Below the pieces are notes generated by a model. It was given only the letters and a program-made list of their open reading frames with translations. It had not been told where the DNA came from and did not search any database. This document shows positions 8,515-16,305 of a DNA stretch of 64,000 nucleotides, in pieces. The stretch is from Enterobacter sichuanensis. GTDB taxonomy: Bacteria > Pseudomonadota > Gammaproteobacteria > Enterobacterales > Enterobacteriaceae. Made by a program: the position numbers and the translations under genes. The stretch spans positions 1 to 64,000 of the forward strand of contig NZ_POVL01000018.1 in assembly GCF_002939185.1 (NCBI RefSeq). The letters are read 5' to 3'. Within the stretch, counting starts at the first letter, position 1. Each line of letters begins with the position of its first letter.

Positions 8515-9024
8515 GCCCCCGCGTTCGGCCCCGCAGCCCGGAGCTGCGCACAGCTCACTGACGTTCGCTCTGCTGTCGGCGGCGGCGTTGTTCTTCGGCA
8601 GGTCGCCGCCTTCCCTGGCGGCTCCGGTGCGGTTCTGCGGCGGCGGTGTCGTGTGAAAGCCTGCTGAAAAGGGTTGTCGGCCTGCGGCCTCCGCTGAAGG
8701 GCTTAATGCCCGCCCGGCGTCGTCTGGCTGCGGCGGCTCGTGCCGCGCAAAAGACCGCGCGTCACTCGTTCCCGCCTCGCCAGCTTCCGCCACCCGCCCT
8801 GGTTCTGTGTGGTCATGCAGGGTCAACCCCCGGTCAGGCAGCGGTGCCACAGGGCGCCGTGCCGTCGCCTGCGGGCTCTGTGCCGCCCGCCCCCGCAGAA
8901 CCCGCGCCAGCCACGCAGCAAGCTGCGCGTCTGTCACGGGTTGCCGTGGGAGGCACAGTGTGATCCCGGAGCAGAACCGGTAATGACAGGGAGGAACGGC
9001 GGTGGTATGGTGAACGGGCTTCAA
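8428..9024 (-). CDS. GC-rich hypothetical frame, doubtful
   Basis: A 198-residue frame runs on the minus strand from ATG at 9024 to a stop inside the inverted repeat at 8428. It is rich in Ala, Arg and Pro, with no hydrophobic core and no clear domain. It begins KPVHHTTAVPP and ends GFAFVAARRECA, an ending that feels familiar from small hypothetical proteins of enterobacterial mobile regions, but I cannot name a family. The stretch has long open frames on both strands because of its base composition, so coding status is uncertain. It could equally be a non-coding or decayed piece between the two Rhs tip modules. Confidence 0.3.
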   Translation of the reverse strand: MKPVHHTTAVPPCHYRFCSGITLCLPRQPVTDAQLAAWLARVLRGRAAQSPQATARRPVAPLPDRGLTLHDHTEPGRVAEAGEAGTSDARSFARHEPPQPDDAGRALSPSAEAAGRQPFSAGFHTTPPPQNRTGAAREGGDLPKNNAAADSRANVSELCAAPGCGAERGGARHNADYANTSRAQRVGFAFVAARRECA

Positions 9025-9159
9025 AAGGCGCGTCGGGAAAGTTGAGTTAACGTGCTGTTAAATAAGTAAAAGGTGATAGCCGGGAAGCCAGAAACGGCGC
9101 GGGCGGTAGCGTGTTAAAAAGTATGATGGCGTCGGGATCGTTCCGATGACCCGATAGGG

Positions 9160-9696
9160 GTGGCGGGGGGGATAAACCTTTACCAGTATGCGCCGAATGC
9201 GCTGAAATATATTGATCCTCTTGGCTTATCATCAACGACTTTCTATCATGCTAGTGATATTCGGGGCGAGATTAATCCTTCTATGGGGAGGCATGGATTA
9301 GATTTTAATCCTTCTAATCAAGGTGGTTTTTACGTAACTACTGATAAATCACAGGCTATTAAATGGGCAGAGCTGAGAGGACATCCAACTATAACGCAAT
9401 TTGATATACCGAATTCAGAACTCGATAAACTAAATATAAAAGTATTTGAGTCTGCTGATAATGAATGGGCTAAATTTGTAACTCAGGGTAGAGCCAACAC
9501 ACTTGCACATAGTTATGATGCTGTAAGTGGACCAATGTTAGCAAACCCAGGTGCTGTAAAAAAAGGAGGAAAGGCTAAGCCCATAGGTTCACAGCTTGCT
9601 ATTTTCTCAAATAAAGCAGCAGCCGTGTTTGAACGTTATAAAGTAAAAAAAAGTGTAAAGGTCAATGAATATTATCGATGGTATTCAATTCAGTAA
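9160..9696 (+). CDS. Orphan Rhs C-terminal tip with DUF3990-like toxin domain
   Basis: The frame is open from 9127, after a stop at 9124-9126, and reads DPIG then GGINLYQYAPNALKYIDPLGL. This is the same core-to-tip boundary as in the intact Rhs upstream, followed by an unrelated tip. The tip (FYHASDIRGEI, NQGGFYVTTDKSQAIKWA, GSQLAIFSNKAAAVF) resembles DUF3990, a family predicted to have an ADP-ribosyltransferase-like fold. There is no PAAR, transmembrane or RHS-repeat part here. It is therefore a displaced former tip that could be expressed only from a weak GTG at 9160 or be swapped back by recombination with the full-length gene. AT-rich composition supports separate ancestry. Confidence 0.7.
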   Translation: MAGGINLYQYAPNALKYIDPLGLSSTTFYHASDIRGEINPSMGRHGLDFNPSNQGGFYVTTDKSQAIKWAELRGHPTITQFDIPNSELDKLNIKVFESADNEWAKFVTQGRANTLAHSYDAVSGPMLANPGAVKKGGKAKPIGSQLAIFSNKAAAVFERYKVKKSVKVNEYYRWYSIQ

Positions 9697-10021
9697 TTCT
9701 AATGAAAGTGTTATTTTTAATTACTATAGTTGGGTTGAGTTGATTAAAGCGATTATTGTTAAATATGCGAATAAAACAGAGAGTGAGGCTGAACGTATAG
9801 TATTAGCCTCTCCACTTGTTCGTATTAAGGAAAATGACTACATGTCTGTCGCTTTGCGCAGTCATGAAAGTGAGTATCATTGGGCAATGTTAATTGCTTA
9901 TGATGATCAATATTGGACAAAGGGAGTTTCTCCAGATGAACCTGACGGATACTTTGAGTGGGAAAAAGAATACAGGAAAAAAAATAATCTGGCAGAAGAT
10001 AACTTTATTTTTAGTGATTAA
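9665..10021 (+). CDS. Likely immunity protein for the orphan Rhs tip
   Basis: This 118-residue soluble protein overlaps the end of the orphan tip by 32 nt and has the same AT-rich composition. It contains many aromatic and acidic residues (YHWAMLIAYDDQYWTKG, GYFEWEKEYRKKNN) and no signal peptide. I recognise no named family. Its position immediately behind the DUF3990-like tip is the standard place for a cognate immunity gene. Retention of an intact immunity gene next to a displaced toxin is common in Rhs loci and may still protect against sister cells that use this tip. Confidence 0.65.
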   Translation: MNIIDGIQFSNSNESVIFNYYSWVELIKAIIVKYANKTESEAERIVLASPLVRIKENDYMSVALRSHESEYHWAMLIAYDDQYWTKGVSPDEPDGYFEWEKEYRKKNNLAEDNFIFSD

Positions 10022-10242
10022 GTTAAATAAAAAATTTAAGAAGTAATATCTTGTCAGTTTTATTGTATGTTATGGCATTATTATGTTGAGGCATATAGTA
10101 ATATCTCGTAGCGATCCCTTGTTAAGACTTAAAGCTCCGCTAAGAATTATAATGTAATCATATGCTATAAGTGGATTCGTCTCTGTAAAACCAACGGAAG
10201 ATTTAATTATTACTTGCGATAAGACAAACTGAGAGGCAAAGG
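10022..10242. other. Intergenic stretch without recognised gene
   Basis: These AT-rich bases separate the orphan immunity gene from the YciI-like pseudogene. I see no conserved frame or RNA. A purine-rich ribosome-binding sequence (GAGGCAAAGG) sits just before the ATG at 10243. Confidence 0.5.
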
Positions 10243-10537
10243 ATGAGCACAGTTTACGAAGTTATTTTAGCCCTATATAAAACCACTCGAAGAAATCGAC
10301 GAAGCGATACCTGCTCATGTGGAGTGGCTTAAAAAGGGGTACGCAGAGGGGATTTTCCTGACATCCGGTAGAGGGATCCCAAGAAACGGTAGTGTCATTC
10401 TCGCTAAATGCGAGAGTCTTGCTTCTCTTGAAGAGCTCTTACGCGAGGATCCTTTTCAGAGGTTAAAGCTTGCGACTGTTGAGATCATTCCCTTTGAACC
10501 CAGTATGAAGACAGAACTCTTAGACAATGTGTTTTGA
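10243..10537 (+). pseudogene. YciI-family protein, frameshifted
   Basis: Reading from ATG at 10243 gives MSTVYEVILA. After one surplus C within the CCC run at 10271-10273, the sequence continues in another frame as YIKPLEEIDEAIPAHVEWL and then to KTELLDNVF with a stop at 10537. Removing one C restores one frame of about 97 residues. This matches the YciI/YCII family, small ferredoxin-like proteins with the typical LxxHxxWL and GxxxxSGRxxPRNG patterns. The ribosome-binding site is intact. The break lies in a short homopolymer, so a sequencing error or a very recent mutation is possible. Confidence 0.75.
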
Positions 10538-10546
10538 CCCCGCAAT

Positions 10547-10577
10547 AAAAAAAACACGCCAGGGCGTGGTTTTTTTC
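10547..10577. terminator. Bidirectional terminator, probably the original ychF terminator
   Basis: CACGCC-AGG-GGCGTG-type hairpin (AACACGCCAGGGCGTGGTT) is flanked by an A-run on the left and a T-run on the right, so it can work in both directions. On the minus strand it lies 12 nt after the 12-bp copy of the ychF 3' end. It would therefore directly follow ychF if the island were absent. Now it ends only the YciI-like gene. Confidence 0.85.
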
Positions 10578-10589
10578 ATTAAAGACGAC

Positions 10590-10601
10590 TCAGACGTTGA
10601 A
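10590..10601. repeat. Island end, left att core (copy of the ychF 3' end)
   Basis: TCAGACGTTGAA is identical to the last 12 bp of ychF on the plus strand at 32049-32060, including the stop codon. It marks the distal end of the 21.4-kb island. A related partial copy (CACGTTGAACC) lies shortly inside, at about 10612. Confidence 0.8.
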
Positions 10602-10690
10602 ACTAAAAAGTTACACGTTGAACCTAAAATCCCCATAAAAATCCGATTCTTGCGGGGCGTTGCGCAACGGATCATTCTACCGCGCACATA

Positions 10691-10730
10691 ATATACCCCC
10701 AGAGATACCCCCATTCTACGACGATACCCC
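10691..10730. promoter_or_regulatory. ATACCCC arm-like repeats at the left island end
   Basis: Three copies of A(T)ATACCCC(C) occur in 40 bp: ATATACCCCCA, AGATACCCCCA and CGATACCCCA. Similar repeats (GATACCCCCA, CATACCCC, CTACCCC) lie upstream of the integrase at 31866-31905. Such repeats are expected for the arm-binding sites of tyrosine integrases; this assignment is inferred. Confidence 0.5.
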
Positions 10731-11214
10731 AAGACACTCGCAGCAACCCCTCAAACTGCGTGCCGGCCTGCCGTGAGCGCGGAAGCGTGCTGCTGGTCGG
10801 TGATCAGCCTCAGGGAGTAATTGTACCCGTCATTCCGCACCTAATTTCGAGAATACTTTATGTGACGAATGTCGCGTGACCGAGAGGCCGATAAATAACT
10901 TCCTGACACCAATGGTGTCTTGCATTAGTGTTGCTCGGTTAAGTTGCCAAGGTATGACCAGATCACAGATGTCTTAACCATCATCGGCATACCTACCGCA
11001 GGCTGGAGCCAAACGGTGAGAATCGCGGAACCTAGCAAACTTCGTCAAACGTGTAGCGAACGTCGCCGAAAAAAATCCAGAATCAGGTGCGGAAAGTCGG
11101 TTGTACCGCCCGCGTCACAAGTAATGGGCCGACCAAGGGATCGACTCTCGCCATTACGGTTTGCAAAGTGAACCGTGATGGCATCACGTTGCAAACCAAT
11201 CGGCTTTGCCTTTG
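10731..11214. other. Non-coding left end of the island with a hairpin
   Basis: I see no convincing gene here. At 11158-11197, GGTTTGCAA-A-GTGA pairs with TCAC-G-TTGCAAACC around an 11-nt or so loop. Lying just past the hsdM stop, it may act as a 3' stem-loop for the restriction operon, although no T-run follows on the minus strand. Confidence 0.4.
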
Positions 11215-12837
11215 TTAAGGCAGCGGAGGCAACCCCAACTCAGCCAGATACTGATTGTGGCGCGCCTTGGCGTCTGCAATCTTGTTCTCGGCGGCAACCA
11301 AGTCGGCATGAACCGCTGCCAGGTCGATCTCTTCCTCAGCTTGCGCGGTGCTCACATAGCGCGAGATGTTCAGGTTGAAATCGTTCTTCTCGATTTCTTC
11401 CATGCTCACCCGGCGAGAGTAACGCGGCGCTTCCTTGCGGTACTGGTAGGCGTCGATGATTTGGTCGATGTGCTCCGGCAAGAGCTGGTTCTGGCGTTTG
11501 CCCTTCTCATAATGCTCGGCAGCGTTGATGAACAGCACGTCGTCCGGCTTCTTGCACTTTTTCAGCACCAGGATGCACACCGGTATGCCAGTAGAGAAGA
11601 ACAGGTTCGCCGGAAGGCCGATCACGGTGTCGATATGCCCATCCTTGAGCAGTTTGGTACGAATGCGAGCCTCGGCACCGCCACGGAACAGCACACCGTG
11701 GGGCAATATGATTGCCATCACACCGTCTTGCTTGAGGAAATGGAAGCCATGCAGCAGGAAGGCAAAGTCAGCGGCGGACTTCGGTGCCAGGCCGTAATTC
11801 TTGAAGCGCACGTCTTCGCCCAGCGCCTCGCTCGGCTCCCAGCGATAGCTGAACGGCGGGTTGGCCACCACCGCGTCGAACTTCGGCATCTTCGCTGGGT
11901 TGGTCTCGCGCAGCATATCCCACTCGTTGAGCAGGGTATCGCCATGGAAAATCTCGAACTCCGAGTCCTTCACCCCGTGCAGCAGCATGTTCATGCGCGC
12001 CAGGTTGTAGGTGGTGATGTTCTTCTCCTGGCCGTAAATCTTACCAATGCCATGCGGCCCCATCAGACGGCGCACATTGAGCAGCAAGGAGCCCGAGCCG
12101 CAGGCAAAGTCGAAGACGCTATCCAGATGCGGGCGCTTGCCGGTGGCTGGCTCCTGGCTGTCCAGCGTGACGATGGCCGACAAGATGTCTGAAATACGCT
12201 GCGGCGTGTAGAACTCGCCGGCCTTCTTGCCCGAGCCTGCCGCAAACTGGCCGATCAGGTACTCGTAGGCATCACCCAGCGTGTCGCTATCGGTAGAGAA
12301 CTGCCCCAGCCCCTTGGCGATCTCGGCGATGATCTTGCACAGGCGGCCATTGCGCTCGCTGTAGGTCTTGCCCAGCTTGTCCGACGCCAGATTGATCTCC
12401 GAGAACAGGCCCCGGAAGGTGCTGGCGAAGGACTCTTCCTCGATGTACTTGAAGCCCTTCTGCAAGGTATGCAGCAGCTCGGCATCCTGCGTGCGCGCCA
12501 TCTCGGCGATGTTGCCCCACAGGTATTGGGGTTCGATCACGTAATGCACCTTGCGGCGCATCTGCTTCTCGAAGTCGGGTACGTCGTCCAGATTTTCCTC
12601 GTACCACGCTTGAAGCGGCGTATTCACGCCGGTCTGCCTCAACACATCGGAAGGAAGGTCTGGATAGTCCGATCCCAGCTCCTTCTGCGCGGCGGCCTCG
12701 TAGTTGTCCGACAGATAGCGCAGGAAGAGAAAAGCCAGCATATAGTCGCGGAAGTCGTCCGCATTCATCGCGCCACGCAGTTGGTCGGCGATGGCCCAGA
12801 GGGTCTTGCCCAATTTTTGCTTTTCGGATTCGGTCAT
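11215..12837 (-). CDS. hsdM: Type I restriction-modification methyltransferase subunit HsdM
   Basis: This 540-residue N6-adenine methyltransferase works with HsdS to methylate adenines in a bipartite target. An HsdM_N-type helical domain covers about 1-150. AGEFYTP at 206-211 is the family hallmark. The AdoMet-binding motif FACGSG is at 244-249 and the catalytic motif NPPF at 326-329. Length is normal for the family. It is the last gene of an operon reading hsdR, PHP-AAA, AlbA, hsdS, PrrC-like ATPase, hsdM, and its ATG overlaps the previous stop by 4 nt. Having hsdM last and apart from hsdS is unusual, because hsdM normally precedes hsdS. Confidence 0.95.
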   Translation of the reverse strand: MTESEKQKLGKTLWAIADQLRGAMNADDFRDYMLAFLFLRYLSDNYEAAAQKELGSDYPDLPSDVLRQTGVNTPLQAWYEENLDDVPDFEKQMRRKVHYVIEPQYLWGNIAEMARTQDAELLHTLQKGFKYIEEESFASTFRGLFSEINLASDKLGKTYSERNGRLCKIIAEIAKGLGQFSTDSDTLGDAYEYLIGQFAAGSGKKAGEFYTPQRISDILSAIVTLDSQEPATGKRPHLDSVFDFACGSGSLLLNVRRLMGPHGIGKIYGQEKNITTYNLARMNMLLHGVKDSEFEIFHGDTLLNEWDMLRETNPAKMPKFDAVVANPPFSYRWEPSEALGEDVRFKNYGLAPKSAADFAFLLHGFHFLKQDGVMAIILPHGVLFRGGAEARIRTKLLKDGHIDTVIGLPANLFFSTGIPVCILVLKKCKKPDDVLFINAAEHYEKGKRQNQLLPEHIDQIIDAYQYRKEAPRYSRRVSMEEIEKNDFNLNISRYVSTAQAEEEIDLAAVHADLVAAENKIADAKARHNQYLAELGLPPLP

Positions 12838-13949
12838 GGTGTACCTGCTGTTGCGGCCTCAGGAACTTGAGGGAACAAATCGGGGTTGAAGGGGTAGCGA
12901 TTCAGGAAGTCGTTCAGAATCTTCTTAAAGTAAGCCTTGTTCTCATCGAGCATCTGCTGCGGCTCATACAGCGAGTAGTTGCCGTGACTGAGGATGTTGA
13001 TCAGGCGCGCGTGCAAAATGCCGTCCGGATCATCATCCTCTTGCTTGATGCAGGCAGAAAAGTTTTTGTGGCCGTGAAAACTCGCCGTCTTCTCTAGAAT
13101 CGTGCGCAGCATGTTGAAATGGTGCGTGAACAAACGATCTTCCTGCGCCGCCAGATAGAGTTCCGCCAAGGCCGCAACGTGGTGGAAGAAGGGCGTATCG
13201 CCCTCTTCGGGCCGCAGCAGATAGCCGCCGCTGGGCGGGTGCTTGTTGATCACATAGCGGCGCGCCTTGCCCAGCTCATTGCAGAGCACATTGAAGAACA
13301 AGGTGTGGTGCGTGGAAATTACCGTTTTGAGCCGGTTGTCCTGCCGCTTGAGCAACTGCGTCAGGTGATTGGCGACGGCAATGGCGTTGTGTTCATCCAG
13401 CGACGAGATCGGATCGTCGATATACAGGTACTTCACCCATTGGTACGCCTCGATATCGGCGTCCATCGCCAGTTCGACCACAGCCAGAAAAAAACACCAG
13501 ATGAAGATGTTTTCCTCGCCGCGTGACACCTTGATGTTGTCAACGGTCTGACCATCCACCAGGCGGGAAAAGCGCACCGCCCACTCTGGGCCCTCGGTGT
13601 CGATCCGGAAGTCGAAATCCGCGTAACGCCGCAGCAATGGGCGAATGCGGTTATCCATCTCCAGATCGAACAGCCCCTGAAAGAATCGCGAATCCCTGTT
13701 GAGCAGCAAGCGCCGGTCCGCATCGCCTGCCAGATCGTTATTCCAGTGGAACAGGTCTTCAGTGAATGCGTTGAAGTACAGGGTATCGCGAGCCTCGGCC
13801 TGCTTGCCCATGTCCTTGAAGGCCATGGATAACCGCGTCTTGCCCGTGCCGTTGTAGGCATAGAGCAGGATGGCTTTCTTGTTCTCCAGCTCGCTGCGCA
13901 GATGAGCGGCCAGCGCGGGCAAGTCGGCGAAGGATTGGGCGGGCTTCAT
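12834..13949 (-). CDS. PrrC-like AAA ATPase inside the hsd operon
   Basis: The 371-residue protein has an ABC-type ATPase core. Walker A is NGTGKT (33-38), a signature-like SRGEEN is at 142-147, Walker B with D-loop is [15 protein letters not shown] (174-188), and an H-switch lies in STHHT (212-216). The [11 protein letters not shown] start and the DDPISSLD block resemble PrrC and RloC, anticodon nucleases kept latent by type I restriction complexes. In the C-terminal third R282-X3-E286 is followed by H322, the same order as the PrrC Arg-Glu-His nuclease triad. The triad spacing is similar but not identical, and related non-nuclease ATPases share parts of it. Start and stop overlap hsdS and hsdM by 4 nt each. 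Confidence 0.8.
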   Translation of the reverse strand: MKPAQSFADLPALAAHLRSELENKKAILLYAYNGTGKTRLSMAFKDMGKQAEARDTLYFNAFTEDLFHWNNDLAGDADRRLLLNRDSRFFQGLFDLEMDNRIRPLLRRYADFDFRIDTEGPEWAVRFSRLVDGQTVDNIKVSRGEENIFIWCFFLAVVELAMDADIEAYQWVKYLYIDDPISSLDEHNAIAVANHLTQLLKRQDNRLKTVISTHHTLFFNVLCNELGKARRYVINKHPPSGGYLLRPEEGDTPFFHHVAALAELYLAAQEDRLFTHHFNMLRTILEKTASFHGHKNFSACIKQEDDDPDGILHARLINILSHGNYSLYEPQQMLDENKAYFKKILNDFLNRYPFNPDLFPQVPEAATAGTP

Positions 13950-15145
13950 GCGCCCACCTCATCCAGCGTCGGAAATAACTGCTGCATCAGGCCCTTTTTG
14001 TGGGTCTTGAGGGCATCGATTTTCTGGGTTTGGGCGGTGATCAGATCGTCGAGGGAAGACAGGCAGTCGGCGATTTTTTGTTGTTCGTCTTGGTCAAGAG
14101 GGACTGCACAATCAACCTTCTCAAGCACTTCAACGGACAGTCCGGGTTGAGCTTGGCCCGTGGCAAATCGATTCAAGTTAAGCCTGCAGAGGTTATAGAA
14201 AAGCCACTCAGTGCTAATGCCTGCTTTTGGCGTTGTTACTACGGCATGCTCAGTTGCGTAAAAATCACCATCTACGAGATTTACATTGCCACAAAGTGCT
14301 CCTTGACGGCCGATGAGTGAATGTCGACCGGACTGGTTATAGGTCTTGGTGTAGCCACGTAAACCATTGCCGCCAAAGCATGGAAAATAGCCGTTCGCTT
14401 GTATTTCGGAAATCTCCGACGCTGCAACGAACTTTCCTGCCTGCATATCGCAAACCGTACCGAGTGCCTTTTTCTCCCATTCACCCGCGTCTCGAAACTC
14501 CGGAAACCTCAGACCGGGCACAGTTTCGCCTTCGCGGGGGAAAAGCTGCTGCATCAGGCCCTTTTTGTGGGTCTTGAGGGTGTCCAGCTTTTGGGTTTCC
14601 GCCGTGATCAGATCATCCAGCGAAGATAGGCAGTCGGCGATTTTTTGTTGTTCATCGCGTGGAGGGATTGGCAGTTCAAGCTCGGAAAACTGCTTGTAAC
14701 TGATCATCTTTCCATCACGAAGCCCCTCAAGATTTTTGATCATTTGAGCGATAAAACGATCAGTTTTTAGGTAATGCCTAAAGTAATCTTCAGAGTGGCC
14801 ATGTCGCAGTCGTAGAATTACATAAGCAGGACTACAAATCCCCCTATATCTAGAGAACTCAATGCCGCCTTGAAAAGAACGCAGGCTAATGATGAAGTCG
14901 CCGACTTCAACCACCTTGTAGCTTTCTAGGCTTTTGTCAGTTACGGAAACATGATAATCAATCATTTCCCGAGGGATTGCTCCTTGCTCTTGGGTTATGG
15001 CAAGAACAGGGAGGTCGGAGTTGTGATCTTTATTGGAAATTTGATCAAAGATCATATTTCCAAATTCAGAGCCCCATCCGTCCTCGGCCCGATACTCCGG
15101 AAACCGCAACCGTGGCACCAACTGCTGTTTTTTATTCTCACTCAC
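13946..15145 (-). CDS. hsdS: Type I restriction specificity subunit HsdS
   Basis: The 399-residue protein has two target-recognition domains, each followed by a nearly identical conserved helix region ([19 protein letters not shown] then [13 protein letters not shown]). Each recognition domain reads one half of the bipartite DNA site, and the helices set the spacer. Both motifs are complete and the length is normal. The DNA under the two helix regions forms a 108-bp direct repeat that could allow exchange of recognition domains. Base composition dips in the recognition domains, which is usual for these fast-exchanging parts. Start overlaps the AlbA-gene stop by 4 nt. Confidence 0.94.
   Translation of the reverse strand: MSENKKQQLVPRLRFPEYRAEDGWGSEFGNMIFDQISNKDHNSDLPVLAITQEQGAIPREMIDYHVSVTDKSLESYKVVEVGDFIISLRSFQGGIEFSRYRGICSPAYVILRLRHGHSEDYFRHYLKTDRFIAQMIKNLEGLRDGKMISYKQFSELELPIPPRDEQQKIADCLSSLDDLITAETQKLDTLKTHKKGLMQQLFPREGETVPGLRFPEFRDAGEWEKKALGTVCDMQAGKFVAASEISEIQANGYFPCFGGNGLRGYTKTYNQSGRHSLIGRQGALCGNVNLVDGDFYATEHAVVTTPKAGISTEWLFYNLCRLNLNRFATGQAQPGLSVEVLEKVDCAVPLDQDEQQKIADCLSSLDDLITAQTQKIDALKTHKKGLMQQLFPTLDEVGA
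13979..14086. repeat. HsdS internal direct repeat, distal copy
   Basis: Second conserved region of hsdS. It is nearly identical to 14546-14653, with an offset of 567 bp and differences mainly in the middle, and encodes the helix and KGLMQQLFP motif. Homologous exchange here could swap recognition domains. Confidence 0.8.
14546..14653. repeat. HsdS internal direct repeat, proximal copy
   Basis: First conserved region of hsdS, between the two recognition domains; partner of 13979-14086. Confidence 0.8.
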
Positions 15146-16305
15146 GCTGCTTGCTCCTGCGGCCGTTTCACGATGGCCTTGAACAGGTTCCCAGCCCGGT
15201 CGTCAATGAGTTCAATCTGCGGCCAGGCCCGCAAGGCGCGCAGCAGACCGCTACCCAGTCCGCGATACGGCAGCAGCTTGGCGGCAAAGGACGCCAGAAT
15301 CGGGTTGCGCATATTGGAGTTGCCCGCCTTGATGTTTTCGATGGTCAGGTTGTTGGGCAGATGACCAGGGCTGATGATCTCGACCCGATCGGCAAACACC
15401 AACACGCGCACCGGCGCGCTGATGAAGTAATCGCGGTGGATGAGCGCGTTGGCGACCAGCTCTTCCCAGACGATGCGCGGAATCTCCGATTGGCCTTGGG
15501 AGTTGAAGCCCTGTTCACCCTGAGTGGCACGGGTGTTAGCGACGATGAAACCCAGCGACTGCTGGAACACATCGGCTAGCTTACCGGTGATGTCGCGGCT
15601 GTCGATATAGCGCTGGTCTTCGATCTCATTGCCGACAAAAGCCACCGCCTTGACGATGAAGGCAGGCAGTGCGTACTGCGGCGCTTTGGCAAACAGCAGG
15701 CTGCCCGCCACATTGAGCTGCCCCTGGTTCATCAGGTTCATGTTGGTCAAGAGCTGCGGCAGCGGTTGCTTGTGCTGGGCGAGCGGTTCGCCAAATTGCT
15801 GTTCGAAGAAAGTTTCGAAATAGGGCAGGTCCACATCGCCCGCGCTCAAGCCCGCCACAGGCGTCTCATCCGCATGCACCAGCCCTGCTTGCTGGAACAG
15901 GCGCTGGATTTCTTCACGCGAGGTGGCGCGGCGCTTGTCCGAGCCGTTCTTCACCCAGATGGCTCCGTTCTTGTCCATGTAGGGTTTGCTGACGCCTTCC
16001 ACAACGGTGACCACCATCACGGTGCCGTTGGGGTGCGGCACATTTTCGGTGAGCGGGTTCACCGCAGGCCGCACATTTTGCGAGGCGCTGTTGGAGATGA
16101 GCTGGTTCAGGCGGTCAATGTCCGCGTGAGACAAGCCCAGCACCGTGCCGTCGTTATGCACGCCAATGAAAATCCGCCCGCCAGCGGTGTTGGCGAAGGC
16201 CACGATCTCCGCCGCCAGCGCGTCGGCATTGGTGAAGTTCTCTTTGAACTGATGGCGGCTGTCTTCGCCACGGCTCAAGCAGTCGATCAGTTCTGTGGTT
16301 TCCAT
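15142..16305 (-). CDS. AlbA/Schlafen-domain ATP-binding protein in the hsd operon
   Basis: The 387-residue protein begins with an AlbA_2 (Schlafen-like) domain: [24 protein letters not shown]. Its C-terminal region carries [13 protein letters not shown] and [10 protein letters not shown], as in the HATPase_c_4 proteins often called transcriptional regulators. Schlafen-type domains are linked to RNA binding or cleavage, and such genes are common passengers of type I restriction loci. It overlaps the PHP-AAA gene by 19 nt and hsdS by 4 nt, so it is translated with them. It may regulate the locus or act as a further effector; the sequence cannot decide. No signal peptide or membrane segment is seen. 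Confidence 0.85.
   Translation of the reverse strand: METTELIDCLSRGEDSRHQFKENFTNADALAAEIVAFANTAGGRIFIGVHNDGTVLGLSHADIDRLNQLISNSASQNVRPAVNPLTENVPHPNGTVMVVTVVEGVSKPYMDKNGAIWVKNGSDKRRATSREEIQRLFQQAGLVHADETPVAGLSAGDVDLPYFETFFEQQFGEPLAQHKQPLPQLLTNMNLMNQGQLNVAGSLLFAKAPQYALPAFIVKAVAFVGNEIEDQRYIDSRDITGKLADVFQQSLGFIVANTRATQGEQGFNSQGQSEIPRIVWEELVANALIHRDYFISAPVRVLVFADRVEIISPGHLPNNLTIENIKAGNSNMRNPILASFAAKLLPYRGLGSGLLRALRAWPQIELIDDRAGNLFKAIVKRPQEQAA

Noticed and set aside
8646..9045. Plus-strand frames in the GC-rich stretch between Rhs modules
   Set aside because: Overlapping frames in all phases, Ala/Arg/Pro-rich, no ribosome-binding site or known family.
10944..11378. Short plus-strand frames at the left island end
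   Set aside because: No family match or ribosome-binding site; one overlaps hsdM antisense.
11206..12192. Long open frame on the plus strand opposite hsdM
   Set aside because: It is antisense to well-conserved hsdM motifs and only reflects high GC content.
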